A DNA stretch of 64,000 nucleotides from Croceibacterium atlanticum (GCF_001008165.2 NZ_CP011452.2:744001-808000), one strand, 5' to 3'. Counted from the first letter of the stretch, positions 44,837 through 54,498 are shown. Made by a program: numbers and translations. The notes: a model not told the origin generated them from the sequence alone.

Positions 44837-45987
44837 GAGAAGCGCCGGATCAGATCGAGCTGGTCGGTTTCTGAATCCCATAGCCAGATCGAAGGCAGCG
44901 GCACGCCGTTGAAGGTCGTCGTCTTCACCATCGAATAATGCGCCTGATCGAGGAAGGCGAAGCGTTCCCCCGGCCGGCACGGCACGGGCAGGCGATAATC
45001 GCCGATCACATCGCCCGCGAGGCAGGACGGGCCGCCCAGCCGCACTGGTTCGCCCTCGCCCTGATCCTCATGCAGCATGGCCGGGCGATAAGGCGCTTCG
45101 ATCACGTCGGGCATGTGGCAAGTGGCCGAAACATCGGTGATGGCGAGCGGCATTCCGTTCCAGTGGGAATCGAGGATCGTGCCGACCAATATGCCCGCAT
45201 CCAGCGCCACGGCCTCCCCCGGCTCCAGATATATTTCCGCGCCGGTATCGTCCTTCACGTCCTGCAGGAACTCGATCAGCTCCTCCCGCTGGTAATCGGC
45301 GCGCGTAATGTGATGGCCGCCGCCAAAGTTCAGCCATTTGATATGGCCGAAATAAGGTTCGAGATAATCGAAAACCTTGTCCCAGGTGCGCTTCAGCGGT
45401 TCCAGATCCTGTTCGCAAAGGGTGTGGAAATGGATGCCATCGACCATGGCGAGATGCTCGTCCTCAAGCTGGTCGATCGGGAAGCCCAACCGGGAATGCG
45501 GCGCGCAGGGATCATAGCGCGGCACTTCGCCTTCGGCGTGCAGCGGATTGATCCGCAGCCCCACGTCGAAGCCCCCGCCCTGCGCGCGCATATTTTCTAG
45601 GATCAGGCTCGCCCGTTCGATCTGCGCGGGCGAGTTGAAGATCACATGGTCCGACATCCGGCAGATTTCTTCCAGATCCTCCGGCTTGTAGGCCGCGCAA
45701 TAGGTCGCGATCTCGCCATCGTAGAATTCACTGGCGAGCTGCGCCTCCCACAGGCCGGACGTGCATACGCCGTCCAGATATTCCCCGATCAGCGGCGCAA
45801 CCGACCACATGGAAAACGCCTTCAGCGCCGACAGCACCTTGATATCCGCTGCGTCCCGTATCTCCGCCAGCACTTGCAGATTGGCGCGAAGCTTCGCCGC
45901 ATCGACGACGAAGGCAGGCGAATCCACGCGGCTGAGATCGAATTGGGCAAAGGCGCCCGGGTCACCGGCTCTCGTTTCCATGGTCAT
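44806..45987 (-). CDS. nspC: Carboxynorspermidine/carboxyspermidine decarboxylase
   Basis: PLP enzyme that decarboxylates carboxyspermidine or carboxynorspermidine to spermidine or norspermidine. The 393-residue protein is a fold-type III decarboxylase with PLP lysine K56 in LSALKAFS, the HFHTLCEQ stretch, the GGGHHITRADY loop, EPGEAVALDAG and a C-terminal active-site cysteine region (GGPSCLAGDVIGDY). Together with the carboxynorspermidine synthase at 47581 and the ornithine decarboxylase it completes the aspartate-semialdehyde route to spermidine. Confidence 0.93.
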   Translation of the reverse strand: MTMETRAGDPGAFAQFDLSRVDSPAFVVDAAKLRANLQVLAEIRDAADIKVLSALKAFSMWSVAPLIGEYLDGVCTSGLWEAQLASEFYDGEIATYCAAYKPEDLEEICRMSDHVIFNSPAQIERASLILENMRAQGGGFDVGLRINPLHAEGEVPRYDPCAPHSRLGFPIDQLEDEHLAMVDGIHFHTLCEQDLEPLKRTWDKVFDYLEPYFGHIKWLNFGGGHHITRADYQREELIEFLQDVKDDTGAEIYLEPGEAVALDAGILVGTILDSHWNGMPLAITDVSATCHMPDVIEAPYRPAMLHEDQGEGEPVRLGGPSCLAGDVIGDYRLPVPCRPGERFAFLDQAHYSMVKTTTFNGVPLPSIWLWDSETDQLDLIRRFSYEDFRDRLS

Positions 45988-46093
45988 GCGGCCTCTTAGG
46001 AATATTCCGCCGCCAAGTCATCGGGGCAGTGGCGCCGGTTGGAACCTTTCTTCCCTGTGCTACCCTGCGCGGATCCTTGAGGGGGGAGAGATC

Positions 46094-47515
46094 ATGCACC
46101 GGCTTCTGGCTATTTTCGCACTGGCGCTATGTTCCATTGGCCAGGCCGCTGGCGCGACCGGCTCCATCGACAGCTTCATCGCACGCGAAATGGCGCAATC
46201 CGGCGCGCCCGGCATCGCCTATGCCGTGGTTGAGAATGGCGAAATCGCCAAAATCGGGACGCGCGGAGTGGAAGACCGCGATACAGGAAAGAAGGTGACC
46301 GGGGACACGCAATTCCTGATCGGCTCCCTGTCCAAGAGCTTCACCGCATTGGCCATCATGCAATTGGTGGAGGCCGGGAAGGTCGAACTGGACGCGCCGA
46401 TCTCCCGCTATCTCGGCAGTTTTGCCGATGGCCCGGCCCAATCCATCACCATCCGCCAATTGCTGAGCCATACGAGCGGATATTCCACCCTGCAGGGCAA
46501 TTACTCGCACCAGGACCGCAGCAATGCGCCTGATGAACTGGCCCGGCAGGTTGAACGTGATGCCGCTGAAGCACCCGCATATCCGGCTGAAAGCCGCTAT
46601 GAATATTCCAATCGCAATTACCAGATCCTCGGCCGGTTGGTGGAAGTCGCCAGCGGGCAGGATTTCGCCTCATATGTAAGCGCCAATATATTGCGTCCGA
46701 TCGGCATGGATCACAGCTTCGTGTCCGATGGTGCCGTGCATCCGGAAATGGCCACCGGCTATGCCCCGTGGTTCACCGGCAAGCGCGCCATTTCTCCAAA
46801 CCAGACCCATCGCAGCGTGGCGCCGCAAGGCGGAATAGTGTCCACCGCCCGCGATATTGCCCGCTACATGCAAGTGATGATGAATGGGGAGGACGATGTG
46901 CTGAGCGCCGCGGGCAAGGCGCAGATGATGCAGCCCGCCAATGCAGCGGCGCCCAATTACGGTTTCGGCTGGGTCGTGGACCCCGGCGATGGCAGCGTCG
47001 GCCACAGCGGGACCAGCCCGGGATATGAAACGCTGGCCAACATGATCCCGGCCGAGCAGAAGGCAGTGGTGGTGCTGCTCAATTCCGGAAGCGGGACGGG
47101 ATTTGGCGAGAATGCCGCGCTGCAAAACGGCATCACCGCACTCGCCCTCGGGCTCGACCAGAATGGGGAACCGAGCCGCTGGCAGCAAAAGGCGCTGTTC
47201 GTCTCGCTGGTGCTGATCCCCCTCCTGTTCCTCGCCAGCATGGCCTGGGCATGGCGCAAACGCGCGGAGCTGCGCGCGAAAGCGAAATCAGGTCCATTCG
47301 GCCTGTTCAGCCTGTGGTTCCCGCTGGTCCCCACGCTGGCCATGGTGTGGATCGTCTTTGGCCTCGTGCCGGGCCTGTTCGGCGTGAGCATGAACACGCT
47401 CCGCCAGTTCCAGCCTGACCTTGTGCTTGCCCTCGTCGCCTGCGCGGCGACGGGGCTGCTATGGGCCGTATTCCGGCTGGCGCTGGCCTATATCGGCAAA
47501 CGCCGTTCCGCCTGA
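46094..47515 (+). CDS. Membrane-anchored serine hydrolase, class C beta-lactamase family
   Basis: A 473-residue exported protein with a signal peptide (MHRLLAIFALALCSIGQAAGA). The hydrolase motif SxxK is in GSLSKSFT, the second YxN motif in YEYSNRNY, and the third HxG-like motif in GHSGTSPGY. After about residue 370 there are three membrane helices (LVLIPLLFLASMAW; LVPTLAMVWIVFGLVPG; a last one), an unusual anchor. Relatives are D-aminopeptidases, esterases or penicillin-recognising enzymes; the substrate is unknown. GGGGGGAG precedes the ATG. Confidence 0.87.
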   Translation: MHRLLAIFALALCSIGQAAGATGSIDSFIAREMAQSGAPGIAYAVVENGEIAKIGTRGVEDRDTGKKVTGDTQFLIGSLSKSFTALAIMQLVEAGKVELDAPISRYLGSFADGPAQSITIRQLLSHTSGYSTLQGNYSHQDRSNAPDELARQVERDAAEAPAYPAESRYEYSNRNYQILGRLVEVASGQDFASYVSANILRPIGMDHSFVSDGAVHPEMATGYAPWFTGKRAISPNQTHRSVAPQGGIVSTARDIARYMQVMMNGEDDVLSAAGKAQMMQPANAAAPNYGFGWVVDPGDGSVGHSGTSPGYETLANMIPAEQKAVVVLLNSGSGTGFGENAALQNGITALALGLDQNGEPSRWQQKALFVSLVLIPLLFLASMAWAWRKRAELRAKAKSGPFGLFSLWFPLVPTLAMVWIVFGLVPGLFGVSMNTLRQFQPDLVLALVACAATGLLWAVFRLALAYIGKRRSA

Positions 47516-47580
47516 GCGGCAATGGTTCGCCAATGCCGCCACCCCGAAAAGGAGCTGGCAGCATTGGCGATAAGCAAGGA

Positions 47581-48792
47581 TCAGAACTCTACCGGACCGG
47601 CCAGTTCTTCCACCTTCCACGGCAGGCCGTTTTCGTTCAGCATTTCAAGGAAGAGATCGGGGTCGAATTCTTCCATGTTGAACACGCCGTCGCCCTTCCA
47701 TTTTCCGGTCAGCATCATCGCACTGCCGATCATGGCGGGAACGCCGGTGGTGTAGCTGACAGCCTGATTGCCGGTTTCGGCATAGGCATCTTCGTGGTTG
47801 CAGATATTCTTGATGTAGAACGTCTTTTCACCGCTGCCGTCCAGCGCCTCGCCCGTGGCGATCACGCCGATATTGGTCTTGCCCTTGGTGGTTTCACCCA
47901 GGGTTTCCGGCTTGGGCAGAACAGCCGCCAGGAATTGCAGCGGGATGATGTCCTTGCCCTGGAACTGGATCGGCTCGATCCCCGTCATGCCGACATTCTG
48001 CAGCACGGTCAGATGTTTGATATATTCATCGCCAAAGGTCATCCAGAAGCGGCCGCGTTCCAGTTCGGGCAGGAATTTGGCGAGGCTTTCCAGTTCCTCG
48101 TGATACATCATGTACATGTTCTTCTGGCCGACTTCCTCGAAGTCGAAGGCGACCTTTTTCGACATGGCCGGCGTTTCCACGAACTCGCCATTTTCCCAAT
48201 GGCGGGCAGGCGCGGTCACTTCCCGGATATTGATTTCCGGATTGAAATTGGTGGCGAAGGCCTGGCCGTGATCGCCGCCATTGCAATCGAGAATGTCCAG
48301 CGTGCGGATCGTCTTCAGCTTGTGCTTCTTGAGCCACATGGAGAAGACGCTGGTCACGCCCGGATCGAAGCCACTGCCCAGCAATGCCATCAGCCCCGCT
48401 TCCTTGAAACGGTCGTGATAGGCCCACTGCCACTTATATTCGAACTTCGCCTCGTCCTTCGGTTCGTAATTGGCCGTGTCGAGGTAATCCACGCCCGCTT
48501 CAAGGCAGGCGTCCATGATCGGCAGATCCTGATATGGCAGTGCCAGATTGACCACCAGCGAAGGGTTCAGACTGCGAATCAGATTAATCATCGCCGGCAC
48601 TTCCTCGGCGTCGATCTCGTAAGTCTTCACCTGCTGGCCGGTGCGGTCCTTCACGCTGGCCGCAATGGCATCGCATTTGCTTTTCGTACGGCTGGCGAGG
48701 TGGATATCGCTGAAAATATCGGCGTTCATCGCCATCTTGTGGACTGCGACCGAACTGACGCCGCCAGCGCCGATTACCAGTACTGTGGACAT
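47581..48792 (-). CDS. Carboxynorspermidine synthase (saccharopine dehydrogenase family)
   Basis: NADPH-dependent condensation of putrescine (or diaminopropane) with aspartate semialdehyde, giving carboxyspermidine for NspC. The 403-residue protein has a Rossmann start VLVIGAGGVSSVAVHKMAM, then HLASRTKSKCD, and the family regions GVDYLDTANYEP and GFDPGVTSVFSMW. GGGAGCA precedes the ATG at 48790-48792, so the long open frame upstream is not used. It is separated from nspC by the serine hydrolase gene, so the pair is in one locus but not one transcript. Confidence 0.85.
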   Translation of the reverse strand: MSTVLVIGAGGVSSVAVHKMAMNADIFSDIHLASRTKSKCDAIAASVKDRTGQQVKTYEIDAEEVPAMINLIRSLNPSLVVNLALPYQDLPIMDACLEAGVDYLDTANYEPKDEAKFEYKWQWAYHDRFKEAGLMALLGSGFDPGVTSVFSMWLKKHKLKTIRTLDILDCNGGDHGQAFATNFNPEINIREVTAPARHWENGEFVETPAMSKKVAFDFEEVGQKNMYMMYHEELESLAKFLPELERGRFWMTFGDEYIKHLTVLQNVGMTGIEPIQFQGKDIIPLQFLAAVLPKPETLGETTKGKTNIGVIATGEALDGSGEKTFYIKNICNHEDAYAETGNQAVSYTTGVPAMIGSAMMLTGKWKGDGVFNMEEFDPDLFLEMLNENGLPWKVEELAGPVEF

Positions 48793-48975
48793 GATTGCTC
48801 CCACGAAAAAGAATATGTGCCCATGAGCGAACGCATCGCCCCGGCCTGATGATCCCCGCCATAGCGATTTCCTACACCAGTGAAACAGGGCAAGTGCGGC
48901 AAGTGCGCAAGACATTTGCATGCAGCGGAAATCCGGCTGAAAGGTCCGTGATGCAGTCTGGAATTTTTCTGCTGC

Positions 48976-48997
48976 GGAACAGTGTTCCAGGTGTTCC
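48976..48997. promoter_or_regulatory. Operator-like inverted repeat upstream of threonine dehydratase
   Basis: GGAACA-G-TGTTCC is a perfect 6-bp inverted repeat at 48976-48988, followed by a further tgttcc half-site at 48992-48997. It lies about 40 bp upstream of the 49028 start. It could be bound by a transcription factor; no regulator is named. Confidence 0.3.
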
Positions 48998-49027
48998 AGC
49001 GGAGGCCGGAAAACGGAAAGGATAACG

Positions 49028-49993
49028 ATGACCGGGAAGAGGCAACCGACACGCGACGGCGTATTGCGTGCGGCGCACAAGATCGCGCAAATTCTGCCGC
49101 CAACGCCGCTTCTGCCCGTCGAAATCCGCGGAGTGAAGCTCCGGGCCAAGGCCGAATGCCTGCAACCGATCGGCGTGTTCAAGATTCGCGGCGCATGGCA
49201 CCGGCTGAGCGATTTATCGGCGGAAGAGTGGCGGCGCGGCGTGGTGGGCGTCTCCAGCGGCAATCATGCGCAGGGCGTGGCCTGGGCCGCTCGGAAGCTG
49301 GGCATGGATGCGACCATCGTGATGCCCAATGATGCGCCGCGCGTGAAGGTCGAACGCGTGCGGGAACTGGGCGCGCAGATCGTGACTTATGACCGACCGG
49401 GCGGAGAAGACCGGGACGCCATCGCGCGCGAACTGGCCGATAGGCAGGGCAGCGTTTTCGTGCATGCCTATGGCGATCCTTGGGTGATAGAAGGGCAAGG
49501 CAGCACCGGCGTGGAAATATCCGCACAGATGGGGGAGTTCTCAGGGTCCGGCCCGTCGCGCATCGTGGCGCCATGTGGCGGCGGTGGGCTGACGGCAGGG
49601 ATCGCCCTCGCCTGTCCCGATGCGGAAATCGTCGCGGTTGAACCGGAAGGTTGGGACGATGTGACGCGCAGCCTCGCCTCCGGCCGGATCGAGGCAGTGC
49701 AATCCGATCCCCCGCCCACGGCCTGCGACGCACTGCAAACGCCGCGCACATGGCCGATCAATTTCGCTGTGATGAAAGGCAGGGTGGCGGGCGTGACCGT
49801 CAGCGAGGAAGAAATCCGCGCGGCTCAGCGCTTCGCCTTTGCGCAGCTCCGCCTGGTTCTGGAACCGGGCGGAGCGGCCGCACTTGCCGCTGCGCTGGCC
49901 GGAAAGGTGGAACTGGATCCGGAAAGCGTGCTCGTGCTCAGCGGCGGCAATGTCGACCAGGCTAGCTTTCGCGCTGTGCTGGACGAGGATTGA
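49028..49993 (+). CDS. Threonine/serine dehydratase (PLP fold type II)
   Basis: A 321-residue catabolic-type dehydratase that deaminates threonine or serine. The PLP lysine is in the FKIRGAW motif, the SSGNHAQGVA loop binds the cofactor phosphate region, and GGGGLTAG is the glycine loop. There is no C-terminal ACT regulatory domain, so it is the short (serine racemase/TdcB-like) form; a racemase activity is also possible. An open frame on the divergent strand is carboxynorspermidine synthase, 235 bp away. Confidence 0.88.
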   Translation: MTGKRQPTRDGVLRAAHKIAQILPPTPLLPVEIRGVKLRAKAECLQPIGVFKIRGAWHRLSDLSAEEWRRGVVGVSSGNHAQGVAWAARKLGMDATIVMPNDAPRVKVERVRELGAQIVTYDRPGGEDRDAIARELADRQGSVFVHAYGDPWVIEGQGSTGVEISAQMGEFSGSGPSRIVAPCGGGGLTAGIALACPDAEIVAVEPEGWDDVTRSLASGRIEAVQSDPPPTACDALQTPRTWPINFAVMKGRVAGVTVSEEEIRAAQRFAFAQLRLVLEPGGAAALAAALAGKVELDPESVLVLSGGNVDQASFRAVLDED

Positions 49994-50000
49994 TCCGCCC

Positions 50001-51401
50001 TCAGGCCTGCTGTGTCATTTCCGCGGATTGCAGATCGGAAATGAAATTGTCGGTCCAGCGCAGCACATTATCCTCGCGCACGGTGACGATCAGCTTCTCC
50101 CACCGTTCCTTCCGCTCGGCCAGCGGCATGTGCAGGGCGCGATTGATGTTATGCGATACATCGTCCGGACTGTGCGGATTGACCAGCAAGGCATCCTGCA
50201 ATTGCTGTGCCGCACCGGCAAAGCGCGAAAGGACAAGCACGCCCGGATCTTCGGGATCCTGCGCCGCGACATATTCCTTCGCCACCAGATTCATCCCGTC
50301 ACGCAGGGGGGTCACCAGACCGATCTTCGCCGCGCGGTAGAAGCCGAACAGTTCCTCCTGCGAATAGCCCTTGTTGACATAGCGGATCGGCACAACATCG
50401 ACTTCCGAACGCGCGCCATTGATCTGGCCGGTCTTCTGTTCCAGCGTGGCGCGAATATCCTGATAGCTGCCGATATCCTCCCGGCTGGGCGGCGCGATCT
50501 GGATATAGACCAGGTCACGCACCTGATCCGGATAGGTATCGAAGAACCGGCCAATCCCGTCGATCCGTTCTGGCAGGCCCTTGGAATAATCCAGCCGGTC
50601 CACGCCGATCATGGCAACACGGTGCCTCGTGCTGGACATCAGGCGCTGCTGCGCCTGCCGCGCCTTTCCTGTATCGCCCTTGGCCATGAAGTGATCGTAA
50701 TCGATGCCAATCGGATAGGACTTGGCCCGTGACGTGCGCCCGTCGAGCCGGATCTCACCCGTCTTGTCATTCACTTCGGCGCCCAGTTCCTTCCGGCAAT
50801 AATGCAGGAAGCTTTCCAGCCACTCGTCATTCTGGAACCCGATCAGGTCATAATGCAGCATCGAGCGGACAAGCCGCTCATGATAGGGCAAGGATACGAA
50901 CAGGCGCGTTGGCGGCCATGGGATATGCAGGAAGAAGCCGATCTGGTTGTTCACCCCCCGCGCCCGCAATCGTTCGCCCAGCGGCATCAGATGGTAATCG
51001 TGGACCCAGACAGTGTCATTCTTCTCGATCAGCGGCAGAACACTATCGGCAAAGCGTTCATTCACGCGTTCGTAACCGCGGCCGAATTCCCGCTCATACT
51101 CGGTCAGGTCGATCCGGTAATGGAACAGCGGCCACAAGGTGGAATTGGCGTAGCCGTTATAATATTCCTCGATATCCTGCGGTTCGAGATCGATGGTCGC
51201 GGTCGTCACGCCGTCAGCTGATCGCTGGACATGGATATCGCCGGAATATTCGTCCACTTCCTGGCCGGACCAGCCAAACCAGATCCCGCCATGTTTGCGA
51301 AGCGCCGAATTCAGCGCCCCGGCCAAGCCGCCCTGCGCCCCGGCGGCGCCCCTGGCCTTGGGAACGGCGACGCGATTCGAAATAACGACAAGGCGTGTCA
51401 T
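50001..51401 (-). CDS. otsA: Trehalose-6-phosphate synthase
   Basis: GT20 enzyme joining UDP-glucose and glucose 6-phosphate to trehalose 6-phosphate. The 466-residue protein starts VVISNRVAVP and shows GLAGALNSAL, WVHDYHLMPL, FLHIPWPP, the RLDYSKGLPERI loop and DGMNLVAKEYVAA. The ATG at 51399-51401 overlaps the GH15 stop (ATGA). It is the last gene of otsB-GH15-otsA; trehalose is a common osmo- and desiccation protectant. Confidence 0.95.
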   Translation of the reverse strand: MTRLVVISNRVAVPKARGAAGAQGGLAGALNSALRKHGGIWFGWSGQEVDEYSGDIHVQRSADGVTTATIDLEPQDIEEYYNGYANSTLWPLFHYRIDLTEYEREFGRGYERVNERFADSVLPLIEKNDTVWVHDYHLMPLGERLRARGVNNQIGFFLHIPWPPTRLFVSLPYHERLVRSMLHYDLIGFQNDEWLESFLHYCRKELGAEVNDKTGEIRLDGRTSRAKSYPIGIDYDHFMAKGDTGKARQAQQRLMSSTRHRVAMIGVDRLDYSKGLPERIDGIGRFFDTYPDQVRDLVYIQIAPPSREDIGSYQDIRATLEQKTGQINGARSEVDVVPIRYVNKGYSQEELFGFYRAAKIGLVTPLRDGMNLVAKEYVAAQDPEDPGVLVLSRFAGAAQQLQDALLVNPHSPDDVSHNINRALHMPLAERKERWEKLIVTVREDNVLRWTDNFISDLQSAEMTQQA

Positions 51402-53209
51402 CGTACCGTGTTCCAACTCTTGGATATCAAACCCGCACAGTTAATCACTCCTACCAGCGAGTAGGTCTGCGGGAAGTTCCCCCAGAGTTCGCCCGTTTCG
51501 AAGTCCATGTCTTCGGACAGCAGACCCGACTTGGTGCGATGGCCCAGCATGATGCAGAAAAGCTCGCGCGCTTCTTCCTTGCGGCCTGAACGGACCAGCG
51601 CATCGATGAGCCAGAAGGTACAGATATTGAATGCCGTTTCGGGCAAGCCGAAATCATCCTCTGCCGCATAGCGAAGCATATGTTCGCCCCGCCGCAGATC
51701 GCGTTCAACCATTTCGAAGGTCGAAAGGAAGCGCGGATCGTCCGGTTCCAGAAAACGCAATTCGACCATCTGCAACAGGCTGGCATCGAGATAATCGCTT
51801 TCAAACGACGCACCGAAATGGCCGCCATCGCCATTTTCGACCCAGGCTTCCGTCTCGATCTTTTCCCGGATCGTATCGGCCCGTTCGCGCCAATGAGCTG
51901 CGCGATCTTCCTTGCCCAGATAATCGGCAACATTGGCCAGCCGATCACAGGCCGCCCAGCTCATGACCGAAGAATAGGTGTGGACTTCCTGCCTCGTGCG
52001 GAACTCCCACAGGCCCGCATCAGGCTGGTCATACATTTTCCACGCCATTTCGCCGACCTGCTCAAGGCTTTCAAAATCGCGATCCGTCGCCATGCGCAGC
52101 AGCCGCTTGTCAAAGAAAGCCTGGGTCGTGGGCAGCACGATCTGCCCGTAACAGTCATGCTGGACCTGCATATATGCGGCATTGCCCCGCCTCACCGGCC
52201 CCATCCCCCGATATCCTGCGAGGAATGGCGCAGTGGTTTCGTCCAGTTCCGCAACGCCCATGACGGAATAGAGCGGCTGGATCTGCCCGCCTTTCGCGTC
52301 GTCCACGATGTTGCGGAGATAGGCCAGATATTTCTCCAGCACGTCCAGCGCGCCAAGCCGGTTGAGCGCCTGCACCGTGTAATAGGAATCACGAATCCAG
52401 CAGTACCGATAATCCCAGTTGCGCCCCGTATTCGGTGCTTCGGGAATGGAGGTGGTCAGGGCGGCAACAATCGCGCCGGTTTCCTCGTGCTGGCACAGCT
52501 TCAGCGTGATGGCACAGCGAATGACCTCGTCCTGCCATTCAAACGGCGTTGCAAGCCCGCGCGCCCAGAGCTGCCAGTATTTGCGCGTCTGCGCTTCCAT
52601 CCGGCGCACTTCGGACCGGATATTTCCGCCAAAGGGTTCATCCGGGCCGAGGAAGAAATGCTGGTCGCTCTCTACCCGGTAAACCCGCTGATCCAGCACA
52701 TAGCCCACCGGCGCATCGGTGGAGAGGCGCAATGCCTGCGGGCCGACAAGATAGCGGATATGGTTGGTGCCATTGGTGGTTTCAGCCACCTGTGCGCCAT
52801 AATCGCGCATCGGCTTGAGCGTGACCTTCAGCCGCGGCGCACCGGCGATAGGCCGGACGATGCGGGCATAGGCAACGGGGCGATACATGCGGCCGGACCG
52901 TTCAAACCGGGGCGAGAAATCGGAGATTTCCACCACGCTGCCATCTTCCGCCTCCAGCCGGGTGATCAGGATCGGCGTGTTCCGGTCATAGCACTGGGTC
53001 GCAGAAACCTGTCCTTCCAGCTCGAACCGCCAGACGCCGACATTGCCGCTGTCGCCATTGAGCAGGGAACAGAAGACAGGATCGCCATCGACACGGGGCA
53101 CGCAGCCCCAGACCAGGCCAGCGCGGCTGTCGATCAGGCCCGACACCTGGCAATTGCCGATCGGCCAGAGCTCCAGATTGGTTTCGCCGTTACTCACAGG
53201 CCGAGCCAA
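51398..53209 (-). CDS. GH15 family glycoside hydrolase (trehalase/glucoamylase-like)
   Basis: A 603-residue cytoplasmic protein with an N-terminal beta-sandwich and an (alpha/alpha)6 catalytic barrel. The general acid is E402 in DAGLWEFR and the general base region is E566 in SGLLSEDMD, with TGELWGNFPQTYS after it; NWDYRYCWIRDS lines the active site. No signal peptide is present. Sitting between otsB and otsA, the enzyme is likely an intracellular trehalase that sets trehalose levels, which is inference from family and context. It overlaps otsB by 16 bp. Confidence 0.9.
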   Translation of the reverse strand: MARPVSNGETNLELWPIGNCQVSGLIDSRAGLVWGCVPRVDGDPVFCSLLNGDSGNVGVWRFELEGQVSATQCYDRNTPILITRLEAEDGSVVEISDFSPRFERSGRMYRPVAYARIVRPIAGAPRLKVTLKPMRDYGAQVAETTNGTNHIRYLVGPQALRLSTDAPVGYVLDQRVYRVESDQHFFLGPDEPFGGNIRSEVRRMEAQTRKYWQLWARGLATPFEWQDEVIRCAITLKLCQHEETGAIVAALTTSIPEAPNTGRNWDYRYCWIRDSYYTVQALNRLGALDVLEKYLAYLRNIVDDAKGGQIQPLYSVMGVAELDETTAPFLAGYRGMGPVRRGNAAYMQVQHDCYGQIVLPTTQAFFDKRLLRMATDRDFESLEQVGEMAWKMYDQPDAGLWEFRTRQEVHTYSSVMSWAACDRLANVADYLGKEDRAAHWRERADTIREKIETEAWVENGDGGHFGASFESDYLDASLLQMVELRFLEPDDPRFLSTFEMVERDLRRGEHMLRYAAEDDFGLPETAFNICTFWLIDALVRSGRKEEARELFCIMLGHRTKSGLLSEDMDFETGELWGNFPQTYSLVGVINCAGLISKSWNTVR

Positions 53210-53937
53210 TCATAAACATCGGCAATCTCCGGAAGGCGGTATTTCGCCGATGTGGGGGAGCGATCGCCCACCAATATGCCGAATCCTCCAAGCTCTTCGG
53301 CAGCCTTGAAGCCATCTTCATCGGTAATGTCATCACCGACAAAGACCGGGCGAGCGCCCGCAAAGGGGGGGACTTCCATGAAGGCCCTTACCGCCCCGCC
53401 CTTGTCCGCGCCGGGGCGGACAAGTTCGATCACCGATTTGCCCCGTTTGACGTGGAGATCATGCTCTGCCGCAAGCTTTTCAGCGAATTCCAATCCGGTT
53501 TCCTCCAGTTCCGGCGCAGCGCGATAATGCAGCGCCGCCCCATGGGGCTTGGTTTCCAGCATAAATCCGCTGTCGCGGATGAAATCGTCGAGCAAGGCAA
53601 TTGCCGCGGCGGGCAAGGCTTCCGGTTCGGTGCCGAGCGTTGACCCGTCAGGCAACAGGCGGGCAATACCGTGCGATCCGGCCCGCGCCATCGGCAATTG
53701 GCCCAGATGATTTTCCAGATTGGGAATGGCGCGGCCGCTGACCAGCGCAACGCGCCCGTCCATCCGATCGCCCAGATCAACGAGACGTTTTCCCAGATCG
53801 GCCGGAACGGAGATTTTTTCCGGCCCCTCGGCGATTTCCACCAATGTGCCATCAAAATCGAGAAAGAGCGCGACATCGCTCTCGCCGCGCAATGCCTCCA
53901 GCGCTGGCGGAGCCTCAAGTGAGATTTGCCCGTGCAT
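53194..53937 (-). CDS. otsB: Trehalose-6-phosphate phosphatase
   Basis: HAD-superfamily phosphatase completing trehalose synthesis. The 247-residue protein has the catalytic motif LFLDFDGTLVE, motif II SGR, the K-containing GKSVIELVRPGADKG and the acidic motif FVGDDITDEDGF. The ATG at 53935-53937 is preferred; a GTG two codons upstream is also possible. It leads the coupled otsB-GH15-otsA operon. Confidence 0.93.
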   Translation of the reverse strand: MHGQISLEAPPALEALRGESDVALFLDFDGTLVEIAEGPEKISVPADLGKRLVDLGDRMDGRVALVSGRAIPNLENHLGQLPMARAGSHGIARLLPDGSTLGTEPEALPAAAIALLDDFIRDSGFMLETKPHGAALHYRAAPELEETGLEFAEKLAAEHDLHVKRGKSVIELVRPGADKGGAVRAFMEVPPFAGARPVFVGDDITDEDGFKAAEELGGFGILVGDRSPTSAKYRLPEIADVYDWLGL

Positions 53938-54040
53938 CGCCACAGGCCTTACCTATCAGCGTCCAAGCGTCAATTGGCGATCCGGGTTTGGCACCGCCTA
54001 ATCGCCAAGATCACGGGATTCCGGTCCATCGGGCAAAGAA

Positions 54041-54068
54041 AAAGCCGCCGGATCTCTCCAGCGGCTTT
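54041..54068 (-). terminator. Intrinsic terminator of the small membrane protein gene
   Basis: Stem aaagccgc / gcggcttt with a short inner extension, then TTTTTCTTT on the minus strand, about 30 bp after the stop at 54100. Confidence 0.75.
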
Positions 54069-54099
54069 CCGTTTTGAAATCCCGTATGGGAACCAGGCC

Positions 54100-54324
54100 T
54101 TACGGGCTGGTCGGCAGATCGTCGTTGTCATTGTCGTTGATGCCGACGAGCACAACCGTCAGGGCGGCAGCGGCCAGGACACCAACGAGAATGGCCGGGC
54201 TAGCCTTTTCAGATTCGGAAACCGGCGAAGAGCTGCGGCTGTTTGCAACCGGAGCCGCTTGGGCTGCGCTGGTGCCAGCGACCAGAGCGGCAATTGCCGT
54301 CCCGAGGATATACTTACGCATCAT
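54100..54324 (-). CDS. Small exported membrane protein (74 aa)
   Basis: ATGATG at 54319-54324 with GGTGGAG upstream. A signal peptide (MMRKYILGTAIAALVAGTSAAQA) is followed by a Ser-rich linker, one hydrophobic helix (ILVGVLAAAALTVVLVGI) and an acidic end (NDNDNDDLPTSP). It resembles the small exported proteins common in sphingomonads. Function unknown; it has its own terminator. Confidence 0.6.
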   Translation of the reverse strand: MMRKYILGTAIAALVAGTSAAQAAPVANSRSSSPVSESEKASPAILVGVLAAAALTVVLVGINDNDNDDLPTSP

Positions 54325-54470
54325 CTTCTCCACCTCTTTATTTCGACTACGCAACTACACGTATAAGATTGTGTGCGGCAAGGGTTTTTTGCGCCGCATC
54401 GCCTGTATTCCGGGATGAAACGATCCAAATGGGTGATCCCTCCCCCCATGAACGCCAGCAAACAAAAAGA

Positions 54471-54498
54471 AACGGCGGCACCGTTAGGCGCCGCCGTT
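54471..54498 (-). terminator. Intrinsic terminator of the TonB receptor gene
   Basis: Perfect 9-bp stem aacggcggc / gccgccgtt with a 10-nt loop and TCTTTTTGTTTG on the minus strand, about 50 bp past the stop. Confidence 0.8.

Noticed and set aside
48984-48996. LexA-type site near 48984
   Set aside because: The two GTTC copies are 5 nt apart, not the 7 nt of the alphaproteobacterial LexA box.
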